Part shown: positions 1-6,740 of the stretch, in pieces | Numbering within the stretch: position 1 is the first letter of the stretch | How the letters are laid out: the number at the start of each line of letters is the position of its first letter | Source: an uncultured Schlesneria sp. | GTDB taxonomy: Bacteria; Planctomycetota; Planctomycetia; Planctomycetales; Planctomycetaceae | Assembly: GCA_903858935.1 (NCBI GenBank) | Contig: CAIOKO010000147.1 | Span: 1 to 41,349, forward strand | Length of the DNA: 41,349 bases | Reading direction: 5' to 3' | The notes under the pieces: model-generated | The model's database searches: none | What the model was told of the DNA's origin: nothing | What the model saw: only the letters and a program-made list of their open reading frames with translations | Program-made: the position numbers and the translations under genes

Positions 1-3
1 GAC

Positions 4-175
4 CGAAGTAGCCATCATCGCTCCGCGTGATGAGCATTGTTCGAGAACCCACCAAATTTCATTCCGCATGGTCTCAAATCAGAAATTCAACCGGAATATC
101 TGCCCCGATGCGAAGGCAACGTGTAAATCGTTTCCGACGCATGCTCATCACGCGGAGCGATGATGGCTACTTTGG
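4..175. repeat. MITE-like element, copy 1, with perfect 32-bp terminal inverted repeats
   Basis: The left arm at 6-37 is exactly reverse-complementary to the right arm at 141-172, a perfect 32-bp inverted repeat around a core of about 100 bp. The core has no plausible coding frame. A diverged copy lies at 5261-5432 in the opposite orientation, and similarity covers core as well as ends. That pattern fits a small non-autonomous mobile element or a mobile structured repeat. No transposase gene is in the window. A flanking target duplication cannot be judged because the left edge lies almost at the window border. Confidence 0.75.
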
Positions 176-383
176 AAGAAACCCTGAAACTTGACTCAAC
201 GAGTCACGCTTCAGACCCGAAGACTACGAGGCCGTAGAATATTAAGATAACATCCTTCACGGAGGTGCGCAACTGGGCGGAAATGTTACGCGTTGATTTC
301 ATCTTCCGCTGGTTTTGTCGCTGCGATTCACTCATTGTTCGCAGACCGTTATCGCGGTGAGATAGTTACCGTGCCGTTCCGCG
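176..383. other. Intergenic stretch, no gene seen
   Basis: Between the MITE-like element and the 3' end of the broken thioredoxin-like gene I see no convincing reading frame, hairpin or promoter. A short plus-strand frame starting near 293 lies mostly antisense to that gene and looks like a shadow. Confidence 0.5.
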
Positions 384-881
384 TTACAAGTCTTTCGAAG
401 CGGGCAGATTCACATTTCCCCGCAGCTCGAGAAATTCAGCCTCGCCCATCCCACCTTGTTTCTGTCGAAGTACATTCACTTGCGAGTCAATCACGATCGT
501 GTATGGCGTAACACCAACGCGATAACGCGTGATCGCTACGGCTGCGTCAGGCTCATCCACGTCGATCATTACGGGAATGAACGCAGAATTAACGGTTGCG
601 GTCATCTTCATATCTGCCCAAACATTGCGCTTCATGATCCGGCAAGGAACGCACTACTTGCCAATGAAGTAGAGGATCACAGGCTTGTCAGCCTCGACAG
701 CTTTCTGTTGGGCGGCAGTGTCGTTGTCAGCCCAGGCGATGCTATTAGAGGGGACATAGAAGCAGTACCAGGCGTAGGCGAGTGAAACAACGGGAAATGA
801 AAGCCAGAAATGGAAAAAACTTTTTTTTGACGGGTTGTGATCGGGAATCGCCGGAAGTTGGCAACGGGGATGTCGAGTCAT
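384..881 (-). pseudogene. Thioredoxin-fold protein interrupted by an amber stop in its CxxC motif
   Basis: Read from the ATG at 881, the frame gives a basic N-terminus, a hydrophobic stretch ending near SIAWA (signal anchor or signal peptide), then EADKPVILYFIGK, a TAG stop at 654-656, and in the same frame CVPCRIMKRNVWAD. The rest is a thioredoxin-like beta strand with VGVTPYTIVIDSQ, where TP matches the family cis-proline. The stop falls where WCxxC thioredoxins have tryptophan, so one G-to-A change (TGG to TAG) would explain it. The intact protein would have about 165 residues. An AGAGG site lies 8 nt before the ATG. The frame on both sides is otherwise undamaged, so the lesion looks recent, or it is a sequencing error. 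It was probably a secreted disulfide-handling protein acting with the upstream membrane protein and tyrosinase. Confidence 0.7.
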
Positions 882-958
882 ACATGAAACCTCTTCTCGC
901 TGGATATTCTGACACCAATTGAACTTCTCGCCTTTTTCCGATTCCCTGACCGAATTGA

Positions 959-1393
959 TCATAACCGGTCGAGGATCTGGAATCGGCACTCACGTGGTCG
1001 TCGTTCGTCTCGGCGCATTCCTCCAGCGAAAGTACCTTCGGATTGTTTCCGGTGAGAAGTTCGAAAGACCCAAATCAACGCGGCAAGACCTGTCGTCACG
1101 ACGATCGGCGTTCAGATGACAACCAGCCAAGGATTGCAATCGTAAAGCGGCTTCAGTTGCGGCAACAGCGGAGGCAATCGATCGTGTATGCCGGGCCGCG
1201 GGATATCCCGAGCGACATTCGCTGCAAGAAGGAGAATCACCCACGATGTCGAGACGATTGCTGTAACGGCGAGCATCTCCGAAATTGACACTTTGATTCG
1301 CGGTAGTTTTGGTGCTTCGCTTGTCTTGGGGAAATTGCTGAACTCAACATTTTCCTCGATTGATCGAGGAGAATGCGAAATGCCGTGAAACAT
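959..1393 (-). pseudogene. Small two-TM membrane protein, probably broken by a TGA stop
   Basis: A minus-strand frame begins at an ATG at 1393 (MFHGISHSPRS) or somewhat upstream, just after the tyrosinase stop. It contains one clear membrane segment (LAVTAIVSTSWVILLLAANVA), then CNPWLVVI and a TGA at 1112-1114. Reading through in the same frame continues TPIVVTTGLAALIWVF, a second hydrophobic segment that joins smoothly to the one before the stop, and ends in a basic tail at a TGA at 959-961. A tryptophan at the stop would give one continuous membrane helix, so TGG to TGA is plausible. The family is not recognised. Alternatively the gene simply ends at 1112 and encodes about 93 residues. The start is uncertain. 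No stop is needed to explain the neighbouring intact tyrosinase. Confidence 0.4.
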
Positions 1394-1481
1394 CCACGAT
1401 GGCAGTCCGTTTTCGAGTCTTCGCGAAATAGATCTTACTTTCACGATGGCGTTTCTTATTGGTTCCGAACGACGTTCTTGC

Positions 1482-2426
1482 CTAGATAGCCATTGAATCG
1501 TAGGAGTAACCCAGGACGGAAATATCGAGCAAGTCGTCGTAGGACTCGGACCACGGGTCCATGATGCGGTCTGAACCTGTGAGCACGGGACCAGGCGCAG
1601 GATGGGTCTGTCGCCAGATCTGCCACAACCGATCAACTTCAGCGTGGTGCAGCCAAAACACCGGGTCGGTCGGCGACACACTTGTGTTGTTCATGATCCC
1701 GCCCGCCCAGGCATGGCCGTGGTTGTGGGCCGGCAGTCCCGTTCCATTAGGCCGAAGCCCCCACCCTTCGAGTCCGTAAGTAAATTTCGTGTAGTCGTTC
1801 TCCCCCGAAAGCCCCGTGTCCTGAATGGCAAACTGATTCAGAATAATGCCAATATCCGCAGCGTTCGCTTTGCTTGGAGGCGAGGCATTCTTGCGCGGCG
1901 GCGGTGAGGAGCCGGAGTTTGGATCGGGACAAGGGAGAAAGCCACTAAGCCAGGCTGGGAACGGGTCCTGCCATCGCCAGTAGGGGACGCCGAGCTTCTC
2001 TGTCGCGGTAGGACGCAGGATCTTATCGACTCGCTGGAGCTCGCGTTCGAATTCCACGAGATATCGCCGGTGCCAGCCCAGGAATCGGTAAAGCCCGACT
2101 TCCCCCATGGACCCGTGCATGTTGTGGGACATATCCATGTGGTGTCCGACCAGTTCCTGGTACTTCCCTTCCTCAACCAGCCGCACGATAGCGTTTTTAA
2201 AGGCCGTTTGCTCCACAGTCGTGAAGGTCGAGCTGGCGTCCTTCCGGGCGACGACGGGGGCCGCGGCCGCAGCTCCGCGTGTCCACTTCGGGGCCGTGAC
2301 ACCGCGGACGCGAGTCTCATTAGCCTTCCTCAAAGCGTCCAGATGTTCGTGCGGAAACCCGCGTGCGATCACTTCGTCGAACGTCTCTGGATGACCCTGC
2401 CCGTTGCCGTGGTGACCATGGTTCAT
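1482..2426 (-). CDS. Tyrosinase-family type-3 copper oxidase
   Basis: This 314-residue protein carries both copper sites of tyrosinases and polyphenol oxidases, which oxidise phenols to o-quinones with O2. CuA is in residues 95-120 (HHMDMSHNMHG followed by GWHRRYLVEFE). CuB is at 234-267 (HNHGHAWAGG, then DPVFWLHHAEVDRLW, with H234, H238 and H260 or H261 as likely ligands). The first 12 residues are His-rich (MNHGHHGNGQGH), perhaps a metal-loading tail. No signal peptide is evident. An AGGAG site lies 7-8 nt before the ATG. It heads a minus-strand group whose next two genes look broken. The central region 165-190 is Pro/Ser-rich, probably a loop. The family assignment is firm; the substrate is unknown. 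Confidence 0.93.
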   Translation of the reverse strand: MNHGHHGNGQGHPETFDEVIARGFPHEHLDALRKANETRVRGVTAPKWTRGAAAAAPVVARKDASSTFTTVEQTAFKNAIVRLVEEGKYQELVGHHMDMSHNMHGSMGEVGLYRFLGWHRRYLVEFERELQRVDKILRPTATEKLGVPYWRWQDPFPAWLSGFLPCPDPNSGSSPPPRKNASPPSKANAADIGIILNQFAIQDTGLSGENDYTKFTYGLEGWGLRPNGTGLPAHNHGHAWAGGIMNNTSVSPTDPVFWLHHAEVDRLWQIWRQTHPAPGPVLTGSDRIMDPWSESYDDLLDISVLGYSYDSMAI

Positions 2427-2797
2427 GGCGTATCTCCTGCAGATGGGGATTGAGAAGCCGAACGCGAAACAATTTAACCGGCACAGAAACAGGTGCCTGT
2501 TCGAGGAGTTGTCAGTGGATTTTACCGGCAGTTACGGCATTTTGGAAACCAACGTGAGCGCTCAAACAGTCCGATTCGGTTGACAATGAACGTCCTTCCG
2601 CCGCGTGGCCGATGCGTGCAGTGCCGGAATGAATCAGAAAGGCCGTCTTACAACTAACGGCATTTCGCCACTAAAAAATCCAATATTGCGCCCGTGCGTT
2701 TCCAGGTGGGACCGAATTCAAAGCCGTTTGGTCGCTGCTCAAAACCCGTGGTGTGGCAAAACTTGTCACCGTAATTTTTTTCGATGGGGACTGATTA
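2427..2797. other. Intergenic stretch upstream of tyrosinase, nothing assigned
   Basis: Apart from the tyrosinase ribosome-binding site I see no supported gene in this stretch. Short frames here have no ribosome site and no recognisable protein character. A promoter for the minus-strand tyrosinase group must lie here, but none is clear enough to mark. Confidence 0.4.
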
Positions 2798-2935
2798 ATG
2801 CGAACTTCCCGCGAACGAACCAAACGGAAGCGACTGGTTCACACTTATCGAGACATTGTCGTCGTGGATTTCGAACTCATCATCCCGGACGATGACCCGA
2901 CAGAACCTTGTTACGAATCCGAAACCGTGCAATGA
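2798..2935 (+). CDS. Small 45-residue acidic-tailed protein
   Basis: An ATG at 2798 opens a 45-residue frame starting MRTSRERTKRKRLVHTYR and continuing DIVVVDFELIIPDDDP, ending in SETVQ. The basic N-terminal third followed by a beta-like hydrophobic strand and an acidic patch looks like a real small protein rather than random sequence. It resembles my recollection of short conserved planctomycete proteins that usually continue beyond this point, so it may be truncated at the C-terminus. The ribosome site is poor (GGGGA about 8 nt upstream). It stands alone between the divergent tyrosinase and the 3' end of the 3073-3636 gene. No function can be assigned. Confidence 0.4.
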   Translation: MRTSRERTKRKRLVHTYRDIVVVDFELIIPDDDPTEPCYESETVQ

Positions 2936-3072
2936 CTTCGTAGCACTAGCGTTTTGTTTCTTAGCGCGGCGCGAAGATTTTCCGCGGGAGGATAAAGATG
3001 GAGTGATGAAACGAACTGAGGATGGGCGACAGCTCAATCGCGATCGTTTGACATTTCAGACGCAGAACTTTT

Positions 3073-3636
3073 TCAAGTTGTCAGGAATCTCATACACATG
3101 CTCTTAATTTTGTCGACTTTTTCTTCCTTGTCAGCAAATCTGCCAGCTTTCAGGATGTATTCGATATGTCTGAGCGCTGCTGCCGATTCGAGTGCAGAAT
3201 CGTTGCGGGGCGTACGCGAGTTAAACAGGAAGCGAAATGACAATCGCCGCTTCGGCAATTTTGTTCGCAAAAATCGAATTGTTTCATCGATACCGGCACC
3301 GACAAGAAGCACGCTACTCAAACCAAGAAAGGTGCTGAAGTTCGCGATTTTCGCATCCCAAATCAACAGGCAATCTTCCACATTGCCATGTCGTGCCAGT
3401 AAGTAAGCGCAAATAATTAAATGCTCTGACAAACCCTCATTCTGTTCGTGTTCCAATGTTTCGTATTTCAATAAATGAATGACGATCAGGCGGTCTTCTG
3501 GGCGGGGATCATGCATCAGTAACCGATACAGTTCTCGCATCGATCCTGCTTTGATAATCAGGCCTGCGACCTCGCGCGCTTCGCACTGTTTCTTGCTCCT
3601 CAATTCGCACAGTGTTTTGAGCGCCGAGTCAGTCAT
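3073..3636 (-). CDS. Orphan soluble protein, 187 residues, unknown function
   Basis: This is a cytoplasmic-looking protein with no signal peptide. It appears mostly alpha-helical, with phrases such as LYRLLMHDPRPEDRLIVIHLLKYE and LIICAYLLARHGNVEDCLLIWDAK that suggest HEAT- or TPR-like helical pairs. A basic stretch (LPKRRLSFRFLFN) lies near residue 130. It stands alone, with no operon partner and no clear Shine-Dalgarno site. Single orphan helical proteins of this size are often immunity or scaffold proteins, but nothing here proves either. The long uninterrupted frame and coherent amphipathic pattern support a real gene. I do not recognise the family. Confidence 0.7.
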   Translation of the reverse strand: MTDSALKTLCELRSKKQCEAREVAGLIIKAGSMRELYRLLMHDPRPEDRLIVIHLLKYETLEHEQNEGLSEHLIICAYLLARHGNVEDCLLIWDAKIANFSTFLGLSSVLLVGAGIDETIRFLRTKLPKRRLSFRFLFNSRTPRNDSALESAAALRHIEYILKAGRFADKEEKVDKIKSMCMRFLTT

Positions 3637-3790
3637 TTTGGAGACTCATTTATTAAATAACCGACGGCTTAGTCGTCGTCCGTATTAAATGTTTTGTTTG
3701 ACGATCTTACTCAACATGTTTGGATGTTTGAAATCGATTGAGGTATTCATTTACGTTTGAAGCGAGGGAACACTGTTTAAGCCGAAAAAC

Positions 3791-3922
3791 GGTGTCCCCG
3801 ACTTTGGTGGATGCACATTCGGCCCGCCAGTCTTAAGCCGCATCGCGGCGGCCGAGATTAGCCTGCAGCGGCTTCAGCCCCAGGATGAAATGCGTCAAAT
3901 ACATGACGAAGAAATGGGGACA
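3791..3922. repeat. Repeat-like segment bounded by TGTCCCC / GGGGACA
   Basis: GGTGTCCCC at 3791-3799 and GGGGACA at 3916-3922 form inverted ends of a ~130-bp segment. The interior holds a GC-rich self-complementary part around 3837-3875 (GCCGCATCGCGGCGGCC and CTGCAGCGGC). GGTGTCCCC/GGGGACA ends are a form I associate with dispersed repetitive extragenic elements in bacteria; this is recollection, not a search result. The segment lies just beyond the 3' end of the lipoprotein gene. Confidence 0.45.
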
Positions 3923-3968
3923 GGTCCCAGTGTTATCTGGACGCGTCGACGTTTCTCCTCCGAGTACC

Positions 3969-4955
3969 TTACATACCCGGGAATATCCACAACTTTGGGC
4001 GACCGGCCAGAAGTCGTCCGACTTCACGGTTGTTCTGAGCCGATTTCCAGTCCGACTGACGTCGGCCGCTCTTGTAGATGATGTCGGTCACGCAAAGGTC
4101 GCAATGATTATCATCGTCTGCAGCGGCGAGATCGGACGGTGGCGGGCTGACTACGGAGCAACTTGAAATCTGCTGAATCTGAATCGTTTGCCAGGGAACA
4201 CAACGGGTTCTGAGCAGACTATTGCCATCGGGACCGGGGATGACTTCCTGCGTCATACAGTTTGACAGTTTCAGTCCGTCCAGTCCGGCATGGGTAAGGA
4301 TCGCGTTATAGGCCTGACCTGATTCATCACGAATCGCCACCTGTGAACCGAGCGGAATTTCGGACAAATTCCGCTCCAGTTCAGCCGGTGAGCATTTCAG
4401 TCGATTGATTGTCGAATCCATTGTCGGTTCGAACCAGCGCTGAATGCGGCCGCTGCCAAACTCGAACGCGTCTACCGTTAAGTCTTCGGCCTGATATTTC
4501 ATTCCTTTTGGAGCGAATTTGTCTGAGGGGGGGGCCACGAGGGAATAGTGAGAGATTTGAGACGTCTCGACGATCTGGAACGGCGTATGGTTTTTCCTGG
4601 CATATTTTTGACCATCGTGATCGTCAAGTACTTCCTGCGACATGCTGTTGACCAGCACCAGTTTTCCGGGCTCTTTGCGCAGGAGGGTTCCCTGAAACGG
4701 CTGATTCAGGGCGGTGATGCTGACATACGAACCGACAGGAGTTCGGTCAATTTCCAGTTGCAACACTTCACGATCGATCGATGCAACTCCATTCGGAAGT
4801 ATTTCAGAGCCAGACGGCGGTGTTTCAGAGCCGTATGAATTCAAAGAAATGACGCGATCTTGTGACGCAAAAGAGTCGTGCCGGGCTGATCCAATGACAG
4901 CGCAACCGGATGTCGGCAACAGGAATAAAAGCAAACAGCTGGAAATTGCTTTCAT
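3969..4955 (-). CDS. Lipoprotein with two tandem copies of an ~85-residue domain
   Basis: I place the start at the ATG at 4955 (328 residues), because it begins a textbook lipoprotein signal: MKAISSCLLLFLLPTSGC with Cys18 as the lipidated residue. The longer open frame upstream lacks signal character. Residues 62-146 and 190-275 are homologous to each other. Both contain PVGS/PLGS, a Q..QGTLL or Q.YNAIL strand, N.M(S/T)QEV, a DG loop, PFQ/PWQ, I...S.YSLV or I..CSVV, and PPSD. The duplicated unit looks like a small beta-barrel. The C-terminal 50 residues contain an acidic, Cys-containing patch (ADDDNHCDLC). It stands alone. The protein is probably anchored to a membrane facing the periplasm. 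The family is not recognised. Confidence 0.75.
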   Translation of the reverse strand: MKAISSCLLLFLLPTSGCAVIGSARHDSFASQDRVISLNSYGSETPPSGSEILPNGVASIDREVLQLEIDRTPVGSYVSITALNQPFQGTLLRKEPGKLVLVNSMSQEVLDDHDGQKYARKNHTPFQIVETSQISHYSLVAPPSDKFAPKGMKYQAEDLTVDAFEFGSGRIQRWFEPTMDSTINRLKCSPAELERNLSEIPLGSQVAIRDESGQAYNAILTHAGLDGLKLSNCMTQEVIPGPDGNSLLRTRCVPWQTIQIQQISSCSVVSPPPSDLAAADDDNHCDLCVTDIIYKSGRRQSDWKSAQNNREVGRLLAGRPKLWIFPGM

Positions 4956-5260
4956 GGGCACGACACGGTTTCGATGGAGAGTTTCCTTCGTTTTTAATCG
5001 CCAAGAGAAGATTATTCTTGACGGATGCGGAGAGTCGAGAGAGGAGTTCAACGCCGAATCGGCAAACCGATCTCAGGCACGCAGATGGCTCCGACATCGG
5101 CGACTTTTGCCGGTGACAGGACAAAAGCCGGGATCATTGGCTAGCCCGACGCGCAACTTTTGACGTTATGCACTTTCGATATCTGGAGTGAAATTAAGAA
5201 TTCAACGCAAAGGCGTTAGGACGCAAAGAATGCAAAACGCGTTAACGCCATCGTTTCTTT
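4956..5260. other. Intergenic stretch with degenerate short repeats
   Basis: No gene is supported here. Positions 5205-5231 contain two ACGCAAAG words (AACGCAAAGGCG, then GGACGCAAAG). A related inverted sequence (TTGCGTTAAA near 5483) lies on the far side of the second MITE-like copy, so that copy may have landed inside an older dispersed repeat. Confidence 0.35.
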
Positions 5261-5432
5261 CAAAGTAGCGATCACCGTTCCGAGTGATGAGCATTCGTCG
5301 GAAAGGATTCGAGCGTTGCCTTAACATCGGAACAAAGACTTCGCTTGAATTCCTGAATTGAAAACGTGCTGATTCGTATTTGCCTGGTTCTCGAACAATG
5401 CTCATTACGCGAAGCGATGATGGCTACTTTGG
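5261..5432. repeat. MITE-like element, copy 2 (inverted relative to copy 1)
   Basis: The left arm at about 5261-5295 and right arm at 5397-5431 are imperfect inverted repeats (CAAAGTAGCGATCACCG against CGAAGCGATGATGGCTACTTTG). On the reverse strand the whole ~172 bp aligns with 4-175, sharing ATGAGCATTGTTCGAGAACC, AAGGCAACG and TTTCCGACG in the same order and spacing. Copy 2 has accumulated several arm mismatches, while copy 1 arms are perfect, so copy 1 looks younger or under constraint. Small open frames inside are a by-product. Confidence 0.72.
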
Positions 5433-5622
5433 TCTGAGATGGAACCTCCCTGGCTTCGATTGCGTCGCTGTTCCTTGGTGTCGTTGCGTTAAACTCCAAT
5501 TGAATTCGCATATTCTTGTGGGAAACCCGTTCTCGACGTCGCAAACCCGCAACTTCACACTTGCGTACCGGGCTGACGTGTCATGTGGTTCCAAACATTA
5601 AGAAACAAGTTTCATTTTTCCA
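5433..5622. other. Intergenic stretch before the array promoter
   Basis: I see no supported gene. The sequence becomes AT-richer near 5600 as it approaches the promoter-like site. Confidence 0.4.
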
Positions 5623-5651
5623 TTGACGTGCGACAAATTTCGATATATTAT
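5623..5651 (+). promoter_or_regulatory. Sigma70-like promoter reading into the 20-bp array
   Basis: TTGACG at 5623-5628 and TATTAT at 5646-5651 are separated by exactly 17 bp, the consensus spacing. Each hexamer differs from consensus by one base. The predicted start, near 5658, lies about 85 bp before the tandem array, and no protein-coding gene follows on this strand until 7099. It may therefore drive a non-coding transcript through the repeats or, less likely, a very long leader for the gene at 7099. Confidence 0.5.
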
Positions 5652-5740
5652 CTTGACGCCGCTTGGTTTGGACGGCGGAAATTGCGAATCTGGCCACGGC
5701 GGGGAATCGCCGAAAGAGTTGAAAGTAGAACTCGACAGTG

Positions 5741-6466
5741 CTCAAAGTTGCCCAATCGTTTCCATAGTTGCCCAACCGTTTCCATAGTTGCCCAATCGTT
5801 TCCATAGTCGCCCAACCGTTTCCATAGTCGCCCAACCGTTGTCATAGTTGCCCAACCGTTTTCATAGTTGCCCAACCGTTTTCAAAGTTGCCCAACCGTT
5901 GTCATAGTTGCCCAACCGTTTCCATAGTTGCCCAATCGTTGCCATAGTTGCCCAATCGTTGCCATAGTTGCCCAACCGTTGCCATAGTTGCCCAACCGTT
6001 TCCATAGTTGCCCAACCGTTTCCATAGTTGCCCAACCGTTTCCATAGTTGCCCAACCGTTTTCAAAGTTGCCCAACCGTTTCCAAAGTTGCCCAACCGTT
6101 TCCATAGTTGCCCAACCGTTTTCAAAGTTGCCCAACCGTTTCCAAAGTTGCCCAACCGTTTTCAAAGTTGCCCAACCGTTTCCAAAGTTGCCCAACCGTT
6201 TCCATAGTTGCCCAATCGTTTCCATAGTCTCCCAATCGTTTCCATAGTCGCCCAATCGTTTCCATAGTCGCCCAATCGTTTTCATAGTTGCCCAATCGTT
6301 TTCATAGTTGCCCAATCGTTTTCATAGTTGCCCAATCGTTTTCATAGTTGCCCAATCGTTTCCATAGTCGCCCAATCGTTGCCATAGTCGCCCAATCGTT
6401 GCCATAAATGCCCAATCGTTGTCATGGTTGCCCAATCGTTGTCATGGTTGCCCAACCGTTTCCAAA
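5741..6466. repeat. Tandem array: 36 copies of a 20-bp unit plus a 6-bp partial copy
   Basis: Starting at 5741 the sequence repeats with a 20-bp period, consensus tccatagttgcccaaccgtt, to 6460, then a partial unit to 6466. No insertion or deletion occurs in 720 bp. Unit positions 3, 4, 11-15 and 17-20 are the same in every copy. Variation is almost confined to position 1 (t 26, g 9, c 1), 2 (c 22, t 14), 5 (t 28, a 8), 9 (t 29, c 7) and 16 (c 20, t 16). Only three other changes were found outside these, in units at 6221, 6401 and 6421. Variant types cluster: position-16 c fills 5961-6200 and t fills 6201-6440. The block at 6041-6100 recurs at 6101-6160. There are no unique spacers, so this is not a CRISPR array. 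Each unit holds GTTGCCCAAC, a near-palindrome. Confidence 0.97.
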
Positions 6467-6588
6467 TGTATGTTCAAACCGAAAAGATTTTTTGTCTCGG
6501 ATAACACTGATGCGCATGGCGCGAGCTTCGCCCGCAACCCGATCACGAGAAGAATTTGAACCACGAAATACACGAAAAAAGAACAGTT
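6467..6588. other. Intergenic stretch after the array
   Basis: No gene is supported. The segment GAACCACGAAATACACGAAA at about 6558 resembles a short motif I recall as commonly dispersed in planctomycete intergenic DNA, which would need a genome search to confirm. Confidence 0.3.
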
Positions 6589-6740
6589 GAGGCGAGCCGC
6601 GTCAGCCCCTGGATTCTTTTTTCCGCGAATACGGACTGCCGGTCGTTTGACATAACCCCCCCCCGGCATTTGCGTGGTTCAATTCGTCGTCGAACGTGAC
6701 GGACGAAGAGTCCGAGGGCTAACGCACCTCGGCTCGCCTC
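6589..6740. repeat. Candidate ~150-bp element with 11-bp inverted ends
   Basis: GAGGCGAGCCG at 6589-6599 is the exact reverse complement of CGGCTCGCCTC at 6730-6740. The interior includes a run of nine C at 6656-6664. Minus-strand frames through it have no ribosome site and look repeat-derived. With a single copy in the window its status as a repeat is unproven. Confidence 0.35.

Noticed and set aside
1112-1114. Selenocysteine or recoded TGA
   Set aside because: The context fits tryptophan in a membrane helix, no SECIS-like hairpin was noticed, and TGA acts as a normal stop in other genes here.
3833-4027. 64-residue minus frame ending in GRRDAA
   Set aside because: It overlaps the lipoprotein 3' end and the TGTCCCC-bounded repeat; most likely repeat translation.
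5202-5544. Short frames across the second MITE-like copy
   Set aside because: They translate inverted-repeat DNA and have no ribosome site or family resemblance.
6008-6247. Plus-strand 79-residue frame in the array
   Set aside because: It stays open only where the a variant removes a TAG; no ribosome site or protein character.
5862-6315. Minus-strand genes inside the 20-bp array (97- and 137-residue frames)
   Set aside because: They exist only because the repeat lacks stops in every minus frame. There is no ribosome site, and starts recur within each 60-bp cycle, so I treat them as by-products and discuss coding only as a finding.
5741-6466. CRISPR array
   Set aside because: Units are directly adjacent with no unique spacers, 20 bp is shorter than CRISPR repeats, and there are no cas genes.
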